From the NCBI GenBank assembly GCA_905221605.1, contig CAJNDS010000225.1, positions 615,001 to 679,000 of the forward strand: a stretch of 64,000 bases of DNA, in the 5' to 3' direction. Below the pieces are notes generated by a model. The model was not told where the DNA came from and did no database searches. It worked only from the letters and a program-made list of their open reading frames with translations. A program made the position numbers and the translations under genes. Shown here in pieces: positions 56,501 to 60,031 of the stretch. Within the stretch, counting starts at the first letter, position 1, and each line of letters opens with the position of its first letter. Origin of the DNA: Symbiodinium natans (lineage: Eukaryota > Sar > Dinophyceae > Suessiales > Symbiodiniaceae).

Positions 56501-56717
56501 AGGGTTGTTCTTAGTACTGAATGACGGAATTAGGCACCCTATATATATACCCTACAAGGATACATTTATACATAAATATATATATATATATATACGTATG
56601 TATATAGATAGAAATATAAGGAAATAAAAAGAAACTAAGAACCAGTAGGACCAACCCCCACCCTTTGCAGCTGGCGCGCCATGCAGCAGGAGATCAGGAC
56701 GGCGCTGATGTACTTGC
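27638..56717 (-). CDS. eEF3-like ABC-F translation elongation factor, 37 traced exons (5' end not found)
   Basis: Spliced model on the minus strand, about 2.04 kb of coding sequence in 37 exons. Known role of the family: a ribosome-bound ATPase with two ABC domains that helps release E-site tRNA during elongation in the cytosol; fungi need it, and eEF3-like proteins occur in many algae and protists. Seen here in order: acidic linker, Walker A1 GRNGAGKTTL, signature LSGGWRMKL, Walker B1 LLLDEPTNHL, H-loop VISHDPVFL, Walker A2 GANGAGKSTL, chromodomain-like insert with YEVQWKG, signature FSAGQKSKL, Walker B2 LIALDEPTNYID, H-loop VISHASEF, stop TGA. The chromodomain insert inside domain 2 separates eEF3 from other ABC-F proteins. 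The phase of each exon fits the next except at 44.65/43.96 kb and in the 38.9-40.6 kb gap. No HEAT domain or start codon was recognised with certainty. Introns make up about 93 percent of the span. Confidence 0.9.
27810..27942. mobile_element. MITE family C copy
   Basis: GTATGGGCCCTTAATTTGGGTCCCC at the left; AAGGGTAAGGGACCATACTAAGGG at the right, with an inner copy of AAGGGCCCATACT. Lies in the last coding-side intron of the eEF3-like gene. Confidence 0.7.
28106..28159 (-). CDS. eEF3-like gene, H-loop of ABC domain 2
   Basis: Acceptor CTCCGAG, 54 nt, donor TGGAAG|GCGG. Reads VISHASEFVNQVCNEIWK, the family's IISHNxEFxxxVCxExW. Contains the switch histidine. Confidence 0.95.
28206..28296. mobile_element. 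MITE family B copy
   Basis: GGGATACTCGCCCTTACACTAGCAGTCC at one end and GGTAACATCCC at the other; lies in the intron next to the H-loop exon. Confidence 0.65.
28595..28664 (-). CDS. eEF3-like gene, D-loop exon
   Basis: Acceptor AACCAAG, 70 nt, donor ATCATC|GCGCC. Reads NYIDMETLDALVQGLARYKG then GII; the family has NYLDRxxLxALxxALKxFxGGVI. Confidence 0.95.
29415..29447 (-). CDS. eEF3-like gene, Walker B of ABC domain 2
   Basis: Acceptor CAGTCAG, 33 nt, donor CCCAC|GCAGC. Reads KPHLIALDEP and ends inside the threonine codon; together with the next exon gives LDEPTNYID. It lies 4.3 kb from the preceding exon. Confidence 0.94.
29522..29618. repeat. Uniform GGGTCTA array
   Basis: Thirteen consecutive GGGTCTA units inside a TTTAGGG array, at the 3' end of the intron that holds the RCC1-like gene. 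Confidence 0.95.
29810..29990. repeat. CACCCTCAAA decamer array
   Basis: About 18 units of CACCCTCAAA, four with a G in place of an A. The same motif reappears briefly at 33185. Confidence 0.95.
30110..30227. mobile_element. MITE family C copy
   Basis: TATTGTCCCTAACCTCCTTTGAAGGG at the left; TAGGGCCCATACTACCC at the right. Within the intron that holds the RCC1-like gene, downstream of it. Confidence 0.6.
30725..30782 (-). pseudogene. Decayed, frameshifted eleventh RCC1-like repeat
   Basis: Directly after the TAA stop the next reading frame gives RFRALAAVVGVASVVAF, which lines up with RRAFAAILGDGSVVTW of the repeats. The array therefore seems once to have been longer and was cut by a frameshift and stop. 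Confidence 0.45.
30783..32216 (-). CDS. Ubiquitin-like domain plus RCC1-like repeat protein, nested in an eEF3-like intron
   Basis: One continuous frame of 477 codons. Residues 1-57 look like a ubiquitin fold lacking its first strand (SSVQALKRSAEAALGV, then QATLEKLDLRSGASLTLQI). From residue 70 there are ten units of about 41 residues, each like AAILGDGSVVTWG followed by GGDSSAVQDQLKNVQHIQAT, the form of RCC1/HERC-type blades common in Symbiodinium proteins. Unit 3 is five residues shorter and unit 10 ends early at TAA. The frame has no ATG: the first usable codon is GTG and a TGA lies 6 codons upstream. A perfect acceptor (AACTAG|GAAGG) sits between them, so an upstream exon or a trans-spliced leader probably supplies the start. 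Function is unknown; such beta-propellers usually bind proteins. Confidence 0.8.
   Translation of the reverse strand: MEASLDSSVQALKRSAEAALGVGKGQLLDASGCVLHEQATLEKLDLRSGASLTLQIRKVQICCTKAMGFLDVHDGAAFAAVLGDGSAVSWGHAYSGGDSSAIQDQLTNVQQIQATGYAFAAILGDGSVVTWGSAAFGGNSRDVQHQLKNVQHIQATQHAFAAILCGGSVVTWGNTSYGGDSMLTHVQHIQTTCLAFAALLRDGSVVTWGNADSGGDSSSAQDQLKHVQYIQATRRAFSAILGDGSVVSWGDAQYGGDSSPVQDQLKNVQHIQATGYAFAAILGDRSLVTWGTPDYGGDSRAVQEELKNVQQIQATSYAFAAQLCDGSVVTWGNADFGGDSSAVQDQLKNVQQIQATPCAFAAILADGSVVTWGDADCGGDSSAVQDQLKNVQHIQATLRAFAAILCDGSVVSWGSADHGGDSSAVQDQLKHVQYIQATRRAFAAILCDGSVVTWGGSADHGGDSSAVHDQLKNVQQI
32981..33116. mobile_element. MITE family A copy with flanking direct repeats
   Basis: Element of about 100 bp (33001-33099) with ends CTCTTACTAGGGAACGAGGGA and TCCCTCATTCCCTACTAAGA. 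It is flanked by exact direct repeats CTTTGGGATTCTTT at 32981-32994 and 33103-33116, like a target-site duplication. Confidence 0.75.
33733..33784 (-). CDS. eEF3-like gene, signature of ABC domain 2
   Basis: Acceptor CTATCCAG, 52 nt, donor TGGAC|GTGACG (GT). Reads FSAGQKSKLTLGAAFW. The usual signature here is LSGGQKVKLVLGAAMW, so the first glycine of SGGQ is alanine. The following intron holds the RCC1-like gene. Confidence 0.93.
34500..34592. repeat. GGAAGAGGAGA repeat
   Basis: Polypurine tandem repeat beside a MITE-poor stretch. The serine/leucine frame on the minus strand is an artefact. Confidence 0.9.
34617..34880. repeat. Long interrupted G tract
   Basis: Runs of 8 to more than 20 G separated by TT, strong G-quadruplex potential, inside the intron between the exons at 33784 and 36095. 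Confidence 0.95.
35115..35548. repeat. TAG and TAGCAG microsatellite
   Basis: Long GTA and AGCAGT tracts. The valine/alanine frame is an artefact. Confidence 0.97.
35680..35767. mobile_element. MITE family B copy
   Basis: GGGATGTGACTAACAGTCCTTAATAGG at the left, CCCGATTCAGGACAGTTAGTATAAGGGCGAACATCCC at the right. Confidence 0.75.
36095..36130 (-). CDS. eEF3-like gene, 36-nt exon before signature 2
   Basis: Acceptor GGCTTAG followed by A, 36 nt, donor GAGCC|GCTTTG. Reads DEDMILHRQIGS, equal to LDPEIVSHSRIRG in the family. The last base joins the next exon to make an arginine codon. Confidence 0.88.
37040..37150. repeat. GGGGAGGGGGTGGGGC array
   Basis: Four units of about 20 bp within a G tract, 120 bp from the 28-nt exon. 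Confidence 0.9.
37269..37296 (-). CDS. eEF3-like gene, 28-nt microexon
   Basis: Acceptor GTCCCAG, 28 nt, donor TTCG|GCCCC. Reads EIVKHLEQF; joined to the previous exon it gives RPLTQKEIVKHLEQF, the family's RPLTxKEIxxH. Confidence 0.9.
38811..38873 (-). CDS. eEF3-like gene, exon after the chromodomain
   Basis: Acceptor TTAGCAG, 63 nt, donor CAGAAG|GAGAC, a GA donor. Starts AYDERVAAQTAG and ends IDQRPLTQK. RPLTxKEI is a conserved eEF3 motif; the glutamate and isoleucine come from the next exon. Confidence 0.92.
40480..40558. mobile_element. Family G repeat copy
   Basis: Shares GGAGCCAACCCAGAACTCA and GGGCACCACTGGGCTACC with 42230-42318. Lies just downstream of the chromodomain-end exon. Confidence 0.45.
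40583..40631 (-). CDS. eEF3-like gene, chromodomain end exon
   Basis: Acceptor AGCCGAG, about 49 nt. Reads CDDPKQNTFENLTKL, fitting the chromodomain NTWEPLxxL pattern. The 3' end (CTGCC|GCTC) leaves phase 2, which does not fit the next traced exon, so at least one exon is missing between 38.9 and 40.6 kb. Confidence 0.8.
41258..41345 (-). CDS. eEF3-like gene, chromodomain core exon
   Basis: Acceptor TGAAGAG, 88 nt, donor GATG|GCGC. Reads VGSIQSRVVRGNEVLYEVQW then KGAEPEDVD. YEVQWKG is the chromodomain strand (family: YEYxxKWKG), inserted in ABC domain 2 of eEF3. Confidence 0.92.
41633..41689 (-). CDS. eEF3-like gene, chromodomain insert exon
   Basis: Acceptor ACGCTCAG, 57 nt, donor TTCGAG|GCAT, phase 0. 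Reads EEAKHISDLARKYGKYGFE. Confidence 0.8.
41822..41880 (-). CDS. eEF3-like gene, helix of the chromodomain insert
   Basis: Acceptor CTCAAAG, 59 nt, donor AACGAG|GCAG. Reads PKRQSLQALQRRLMEPANE, a charged helix that starts the inserted domain. Confidence 0.8.
42230..42318. mobile_element. Family G repeat copy
   Basis: Contains GAGGGAACCCAGAACCCA and GGGTACCACTGGGCTACC; beside the exon at 42363. Confidence 0.45.
42363..42409 (-). CDS. eEF3-like gene, YIQxRYQ exon
   Basis: Acceptor AAAAAG, 47 nt, donor GGCCG|GCTGC. Reads YVYIQKRYQNGYDEA, the YIQWRYQxGxDxE segment special to eEF3. Confidence 0.92.
42786..42868 (-). CDS. eEF3-like gene, Q-loop of ABC domain 2
   Basis: Acceptor TGCCCAG, 83 nt, donor TCCCC|GTGCC. 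Reads VYKHRNLRLAYIAQQHMF and then HLAEFMNSS. The Q-loop AYIAQQHMFHL matches the family's AYIKQHAFAHI. Confidence 0.94.
43427..43521 (-). CDS. eEF3-like gene, Walker A2 (second part)
   Basis: Acceptor TTTGAG, 95 nt (the longest exon traced), donor TTCAA|GCG. Starts GKSTLLNVLCGELLPVPG and continues to GEARKFLQ. The family has GKSTLINVLTGELLP. Confidence 0.95.
43895..43959 (-). CDS. eEF3-like gene, Walker A of ABC domain 2 (first part)
   Basis: Acceptor CCGAAAG, 65 nt, donor GCAG|GCTCC. Reads KDISCKIGLTSRIGIVGANG. The P-loop is cut by the intron after GANGA; the next exon supplies GKSTL. Confidence 0.93.
44448..44520. mobile_element. Family F repeat copy
   Basis: CTTGTATCCCCAAAAGGGCACCCAAACATACACCCACCGATAG, then GGAACCTTATGTACACTAACCAAT. 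Confidence 0.5.
44651..44698 (-). CDS. eEF3-like gene, ABC2 first strand exon
   Basis: Acceptor GAGCCAG. Reads NVYFAYDDEGPMILNL (family: NMEFQYPGTSKPQI). The donor is unclear: the frame wants AACCT|CGG, while GC occurs two bases later. This is one of the two places where the model is not clean. Confidence 0.8.
45157..45230 (-). CDS. eEF3-like gene, exon entering ABC domain 2
   Basis: Acceptor GCGCAAG, 74 nt, donor CTCAA|GCGCC. Starts ASKISFPIPGTLKGHSTARP then VMEL. The FPxPGxLxGxxT pattern is the typical eEF3 lead-in to ABC domain 2. Confidence 0.9.
45787..45849 (-). CDS. eEF3-like gene, linker exon
   Basis: Acceptor GAGGAG (or three bases upstream), 63 nt, donor GACAAG|GCC, phase 0. Begins VAEDEAAHKASGG and ends SAVFDK. 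Low similarity to the family, placed by phase and by the dense GC-rich coding pattern. Confidence 0.65.
46630..46686 (-). CDS. eEF3-like gene, linker exon
   Basis: Acceptor AACCCAG, 57 nt, donor CCCGAG|GCAT, phase 0. Reads EAEAILLGRHNFDNDAEPE. No close family motif; placed by phase. Confidence 0.65.
47144..47340. mobile_element. MITE family C copy with inner duplication
   Basis: Ends TTTCATGGTCCC and GGGACCAT...CCCATGAAA. The inner GTATGGGCACTTAAAAGGGG block is present twice in tandem (about 64 bp each). Confidence 0.7.
47848..47890 (-). CDS. eEF3-like gene, linker exon between the ABC domains
   Basis: Acceptor CGACAAG, 43 nt, donor CTT|GCCATC. Reads YSSKRTLEYFEGSL, the counterpart of the LKLRKYKGNFTEF segment. 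Confidence 0.8.
48105..48232. mobile_element. Family E repeat copy
   Basis: Contains AAGTAGACTGATACTTGGGGTTATGAGTACCCATGAACTCCAAGT, matching 57190-57285. Confidence 0.5.
48568..48633 (-). CDS. eEF3-like gene, H-loop of ABC domain 1
   Basis: Acceptor TTTAAAG, 66 nt, donor CCCAA|GCTGCG. Reads MVISHDPVFLNKVCTDIIQH; the family has IxVSHDSxFLDxVCTxIIHY. Contains the switch histidine. Confidence 0.95.
49029..49087 (-). CDS. eEF3-like gene, exon after Walker B1
   Basis: Acceptor CTCCTCAG, 59 nt, donor CCCT|GCCGC. Reads DKQSVEWLSDYLRSMTKTT, equal to the DxxxVxWLxxYL helix that follows NHL in eEF3. Confidence 0.93.
49282..49335 (-). CDS. eEF3-like gene, Walker B of ABC domain 1
   Basis: Acceptor CCAAAG, 54 nt, donor TTG|GCCC. 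Reads AMMRDCDILLLDEPTNHL, with the catalytic glutamate and D-loop start; the NHLD motif is completed by the next exon. Confidence 0.96.
49780..49827 (-). CDS. eEF3-like gene, ABC signature 1
   Basis: Acceptor GGCCCAG, 48 nt, donor GCCTCT|GCCTGC. Reads VNELSGGWRMKLLLAS. LSGGWRMKL is the ABC-F/eEF3 form of the ABC signature. Confidence 0.95.
49899..49996. mobile_element. MITE family B copy
   Basis: GGGATGTTCCCCCTAAAACTAGCAGTAC against the inverted GACTGTTGATATAAGGGGGGAACATTCC. Confidence 0.8.
50524..50571 (-). CDS. eEF3-like gene, ABC1 exon before the signature
   Basis: Acceptor AGAACAG, 48 nt, donor TCC|GCCC. Reads AALLEVGFPKEMQTKS, matching the family's LxEFGFTDEMxxxP segment just before LSGGW. 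Confidence 0.9.
50892..50945 (-). CDS. eEF3-like gene, ABC1 helical exon
   Basis: Reads LQNHIACARQEVHDDDMQ, donor CAG|GCCC, phase 0. The acceptor CTGAG|C is one of the few not followed by G; an alternative CTTCAAG|G lies 8 nt upstream but breaks the frame. Confidence 0.65.
51254..51319 (-). CDS. eEF3-like gene, ABC1 helical exon
   Basis: Acceptor TGGGAG, 66 nt, donor GAC|GCCCGG, phase 0 at both ends. Reads VLVEASDLNAVQ followed by FCSRELKHQD; equivalent to the helix after the Q-loop region of ABC1. Confidence 0.75.
51693..51732 (-). CDS. eEF3-like gene, ABC1 strand exon
   Basis: Acceptor GCCCAG, 40 nt, donor CCCGAG|GCTC. Reads MSADVKTLHVKPE, in the place of the RTVYVEHD strand of eEF3. Confidence 0.8.
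51955..52030. mobile_element. Family D repeat copy
   Basis: Contains AGAGTATATTTCTAAAGGGACCATAAGGGAATGGCAACGATGA. Confidence 0.5.
52211..52269 (-). CDS. eEF3-like gene, Walker A of ABC domain 1
   Basis: Acceptor CCGCAAG, 59 nt, donor GGCGT|GTCTGG. Reads VGRNGAGKTTLMSTIAARG: the P-loop GxxGxGKT with the LMxxIA helix typical of eEF3. Confidence 0.95.
52648..52709 (-). CDS. eEF3-like gene, ABC1 exon before Walker A
   Basis: Acceptor CTTCAG, 62 nt, donor GTT|GCCAGG. Reads GGHMLLKDAVLDLRRGRRYGV. The LRRGRRYG part is the family's LxxGRRYGI just before Walker A. Confidence 0.9.
53011..53060 (-). CDS. eEF3-like gene, ABC1 first strand exon
   Basis: Acceptor TTGCAG, 50 nt, donor GGAG|GCGC. Reads SENSLIYLEGLRMMYG, the aromatic A-loop strand (family pattern: FSLAYGxxxLL) that starts ABC domain 1. 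Confidence 0.8.
53730..53825. mobile_element. MITE family A copy
   Basis: CCTAGGGAATGAGGGCCCTAT, a TA-rich centre, and AGGGCCTTCATTCCCTACTAAGAACCAG. It lies just inside the intron beside the exon at 53848. Confidence 0.7.
53848..53891 (-). CDS. eEF3-like gene, acidic linker exon
   Basis: Acceptor CACAAAG. Reads EGVEDQQEEEHINR, matching the acidic stretch that precedes ABC domain 1 in eEF3. Two donors keep phase 2: AACCGGAG|GTGG or AACCG|GAGG, so the end is uncertain by 3 nt. A MITE-like element (53730-53825) abuts it, about 20 bp inside the intron. Confidence 0.7.
54347..54396 (-). CDS. eEF3-like gene exon before ABC domain 1
   Basis: Acceptor TGGTAG, 50 nt, donor TTC|GCGCCG. Reads SAIAAFGLKAFLDKVF, helix-like, placed where eEF3 has the helical region leading into the acidic linker. 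Confidence 0.6.
54997..55039 (-). CDS. eEF3-like gene exon before ABC domain 1
   Basis: Acceptor CGTGAG, 43 nt, donor GCAG|GTGGGA. Reads ELKPLVDKKDLEAA and ends in phase 1, which the next exon completes as a glycine codon. One of the few GT donors in the gene. Confidence 0.6.
56079..56120 (-). CDS. eEF3-like gene, candidate acidic exon
   Basis: Acceptor GATTGAG, 42 nt, GC donor, phase 0 at both ends. Reads ESKTRDGVDEAIEE. It keeps the frame into the exon at 54997-55039. Not recognisable on its own. Confidence 0.55.
56505..56650. mobile_element. MITE family A copy, expanded centre
   Basis: Ends GTTCTTAGTACTGAATGACG and AACTAAGAACC with a TA-rich centre enlarged to about 90 bp. More diverged. 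Confidence 0.5.
56680..56717 (-). CDS. eEF3-like gene, candidate N-terminal exon
   Basis: Acceptor CCGAG then 38 nt ending at a GC donor. The frame that fits the next exon reads KYISAVLISCCM, a hydrophobic helix-like segment that would suit a HEAT-type helical region. A MITE (56739-56835) lies just upstream in the intron. Assignment rests on phase and position only. Confidence 0.5.
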
Positions 56718-56738
56718 CTCGGCATCGCTCAAGCCCCC

Positions 56739-56835
56739 CTGGTTCTTAGTAGGGAATGAGGGAATGAGGGCCCTATATATACCCTTTAAGGGATTCTATG
56801 GGGCCCTCATTCTCTCATTCCCTACTAAGAACCAG
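56739..56835. mobile_element. MITE family A copy, nearly perfect
   Basis: Arms of 35 bases (56739-56773 and 56801-56835) match as reverse complements at 34 positions: CTGGTTCTTAGTAGGGAATG and so on to GGGCCC. Centre TATATATACCCTTTAAGG. Confidence 0.85.
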
Positions 56836-57114
56836 CCAGAAGCATGGTTTCAGCTGTTCTTGGAAGTAAGAGTTAAGAACCCTAAACCCTAAACCCTAAA
56901 CTCCTAAACTCCTAAACTCCTAAAGCAAAATGGGCTTCTCAATACAACCCCCAAAAATTGGGAAAGAGCGGCTTGTATTTCTTGGGTTACGCCCCCCAAG
57001 CGGCTATAATAGTCATAGTTGTAGACTACGCAAAAAGCCATGGCCGCATCATGACTTGACTTCAACCGGATCGCTTCTTGCTGTCCCAAGTTCGACCCCA
57101 GTTATACCAGTACT

Positions 57115-57191
57115 GGGATGTTCCCCCTTATACTAACAGCCCTTCATCGGGATTGTAGTACCCCCATTATCTTACCTATTGAGGACTGCCC
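57115..57191. mobile_element. MITE family B copy, truncated
   Basis: Left end GGGATGTTCCCCCTTATACTAACAGCCC is intact; the right end stops after GAGGACTGCCC where a family E-type segment begins. Confidence 0.65.
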
Positions 57192-57285
57192 AACCTGCAC
57201 TGAAAAGCCCCCTTAGTCCTCTGAGTCGGTTCTAAGTAGACTCATGATTGGGGCTATAAGTACCCGTAAACTTCCAAGTCTCCCC
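57190..57285. mobile_element. Family E repeat copy
   Basis: Contains AAGTAGACTCATGATTGGGGCTATAAGTACCCGTAAACTTCCAAGT, directly after a truncated family B element. Confidence 0.5.
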
Positions 57286-57523
57286 CCCAGCAACCACACA
57301 ACCCCTGTTCGCAGGGCTTTGGGGGCCTAAGGCTCTTGGGGCCTTTGGGGTTTTGTTTAGTTTTAAGGTTTGGGGCTTAGGGTTTAGGGTTGAGGGTGGG
57401 GGGGGGTGAGGGGGGGTGGGGGAACCCATAAACCCTGTGATAAACCCGCAAGTCATCACTTAAAGTTAAGGGCATCACTACGGGTGTTGTAGGTCTGTCT
57501 CTGTATATCTTTCTCTGCAGATT

Positions 57524-57751
57524 TCAGACCGCAACAAAACTCCTGAAACTCGGTTGTCTCAGACTGCATTGGACGATGACCTTTGCCTTTGCCTTTGTGC
57601 CCTTCGCATTCTTGGGGATGCCGTCGGTTGCTTCAATCTTGTCCCCCGCTTTCATACCGAAGGTGTAAAGTGGTTGCCGATAATGAAGTGTCATATCTTC
57701 ACCCCCCTGCAACGAACTTCTTTCTTCCCTAAGTCCAAAGAAAACACCCAA
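57524..57751 (-). CDS. Hypothetical open reading frame, 75 codons
   Basis: Open frame ending in TGA with a segment FGMKAGDKIEATDGIPKNAK followed by GTKAKAKVIVQC that looks protein-like. A decayed copy of the AAAGGCAAAGGCAAAG part seems present at about 55490. No family recognised. It may be a transposed fragment, or an exon read past its donor. Confidence 0.25.
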   Translation of the reverse strand: MGVFFGLREERSSLQGGEDMTLHYRQPLYTFGMKAGDKIEATDGIPKNAKGTKAKAKVIVQCSLRQPSFRSFVAV

Positions 57752-58400
57752 AACCCAAACCCCAAAACTCTAAACCCACCAAACCCTAAACCCCACAAAC
57801 CCTCAACTCCAAATCCCACACCCCGAAACCCCAAACATAAAATCCTAAACCCCTAAACTCCAAACCCCCGAAACCCCCGAACTCCCAAAACCCTCAAACC
57901 CTCAAAACCCCCAAAAGCCCCAAAACCCCCAAAACCCCCAAAACCCCAAAACCCCCCAAAACCCCCCAAAACCCCAAAACCCCAAAACCCCAAAACCAAA
58001 CAATCCTAAACCCCAAAGCCCCAAAATCCAAAAACCAAAGAAAACCCCAAAACCCCCAAAACCCCAAACCCCCCCTACTAACCCTAAAACCCCAAAACCC
58101 CCCCCTAAACCCCAGAATTGGCCTCAAAGCCCCGAAAAACCCCAAAGCCAAAAAAAAAAACAGAATTGTTCCCCCCCCCCCCCCAAAAAAAAAATCATTC
58201 CTAAAGCCCCAAAAGCCCCCCTAAACCCCAGAGCCCCCCCCCCCCCCCCCCGATAAACCCTAAACCCTAAAAACCCTCAACCCTAAACCCGAAACCCGAA
58301 ACCCGAAACCCTAAACCCTAAACCCTAAACCCTAAACCCTAAACCCTAAACCCTAAACCCTAAACCCCATCCCCCCCCCCTGATCGTGACCCCCAAGTCC

Positions 58401-58450
58401 GCCGAAGGCGCTCAGCGGCTCGGGGAAGCTAAGCTCGGCGAGGCCCTCCT
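58401..58450 (-). CDS. Candidate upstream exon
   Basis: Acceptor TTTCAG, open frame EGLAELSFPEPLS up to a possible GC donor. Short island between long CCCTAAA arrays; weak support. Confidence 0.3.
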
Positions 58451-59399
58451 GAAACTCAGTTTGTCTACCCCTAAACCCTAAACCCTAAACCCTAAACCCT
58501 AAACCCCTAAACCCTAAACCCCTAAACCCTAAACCCTAAACCCTAAACCCTAAACCCTAAACCCTAAACCCTAAACCCTAAACCCTACAAACCCCAAACC
58601 CGAAACCCCTAAACCCGAAACACTAAACCCGAAACACTAAACCCAGGAGTCTTTAAAATACTTTGTGAGGGTTTTTTTCTTATGAGCCTGTATAGGGGTC
58701 TTGTAGCGCTTTCAAGAGTGGCTTGTCTAGTTATAGTTTTTTGCCAGAACTTTATGGGGTCTTTATAGGTATATATTTGGTTTAGGGTTTGGGGTTTAGG
58801 GTTTAGGGTTTAGGGTTTAGGGTTTAGGGTTTAGGGTTTAGGGTTTAGGGTTTAGGGGTGTATGATTTAGGGTCTAGGGGTTTAGGGAGTCAGGGAGTTT
58901 AGTTGTGGTTTAAGGGGGTTCAGGCTTTAGGGCTCAGAGGGTTTAGGGGGTTTAAGGGTTTCAGGTGTATGAGGATTCTAGGATGGAGGGCGGCCTTAGG
59001 GTAAACTTCCGGGACAGTTTAGGGCCTTACTTCAGGGCTTGGGCTTAGGGTTCTTTGAGTCCGGAAGCCCTAAGCCTCAACTGGAAGCCTGCACCTCAAG
59101 CACTCTAAGCCCCTCAGGCACAAGCCCTAAGGCTCTAAGCTCCAGACCCTACACTCTAACCCCAAATATACCCGAAGCAACTCTACGCCCTAAGCCTAAC
59201 AACCCTGAACCCCTGAAACCCTAAACCCTCTAACCCTAAAAATCTAAAACCCTAAGGCCTAAAACCCTAGACCCGACAACCCCCCGACCCCTAAACCAAA
59301 TTGAAAAACCAGAAAAAAAAACAAAGAAACCCAAACAAAAACAAAAAAAAACAAACAATGAAAAAAAAACAAAGCCCGAAGAGTCTTTGCGGGGCCCGC

Positions 59400-59465
59400 C
59401 TTCGCCCTCGCCTGGAGCAGCTGCGCCCGCAGAGGCGGCGGCTTCGCCGCAGCCTCGCGCTCGGC
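59400..59465 (-). CDS. Candidate upstream exon, charged helix
   Basis: Acceptor CCTCGAG, 66 nt, donor GCGAAG|GCGGG, phase 0. Reads AEREAAAKPPPLRAQLLQ then ARAK. Alternative frames are also open here, so the frame is inferred from the splice signals. Confidence 0.4.
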
Positions 59466-59634
59466 CTCGAGGCAGCTGGAGGGCTTCTTTGTGGGCTTGC
59501 AAGGGTTTAGGGTTTAGGGCTTGAGTTAAGTAAGGGTTTAGGGTTTTGAGCTTGGGGTTTAGGGTTTGGGGTTTATAGAGTTTGGGGTTTTAGGGTGTAG
59601 CGTTTGGGGTTTGGGGGTTTTGGGTTCAAGGCTT

Positions 59635-59820
59635 AGGGCTTAGGGCTCAGGGCTCAGGGCTTCGGGCTTAGGGCTTAGGGCTTAGGGCTTAGGGCTTAGG
59701 GCTTAGGGCTTCGGGCTTAGGGCTTAGGGATTAGGGCTTAGGGCTTAGGGCTTAGGGCTTAGGGCTTAGAGCTTAGGGCTTAGGGCTTAGGGCTTAGGGC
59801 TTAGGGCTTAGGGCTTAGGA
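59635..59820. repeat. Uniform GGGCTTA array
   Basis: About 24 consecutive GGGCTTA units with few changes. Confidence 0.95.
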
Positions 59821-59962
59821 CGTTGAACAACTGAACTTGTCGGAGAGGTCTATGCGACTTCGTTTGGGCTACCCTAAACCCTATACCCTAAACCCTAAAC
59901 CCTGAACCCTGAACCATGGACCCTAAACCCCCTAAAGCTCCCAAAGCTCAAGGGTGAGGCGC

Positions 59963-60031
59963 CTTTGTTTCCTCCGGGAGCGTCTCGACATCCGCTGCAT
60001 TTTCCGCGAAGATGACGCCGCTGTGGCCGAC
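59963..60031 (-). CDS. Candidate upstream exon (eEF3-like gene or its upstream neighbour)
   Basis: Acceptor ATGCAGAG, 69 nt, donor ACAAAG|GCGCC, phase 0. Starts VGHSGVIFAENAADVETLP and ends EETK. No stop in frame, GC-rich like the traced exons. Not recognised; whether it belongs to the eEF3-like gene is inferred from strand and phase only. Confidence 0.45.

Larger units (their letters stand above)
27689..56679. repeat. Intron sequence of the eEF3-like gene: telomere-type arrays
   Basis: Nearly every intron holds TTTAGGG, CCCTAAA or variants in runs of 3 to 25 units, commonly starting within 10-40 bp of the exon. Between the arrays lie the MITE-like elements, homopolymer G or C runs, and short unique DNA with nothing I can read, for example 30240-30400, 38890-39060, 39720-40080 and 55380-55760. 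Confidence 0.85.
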
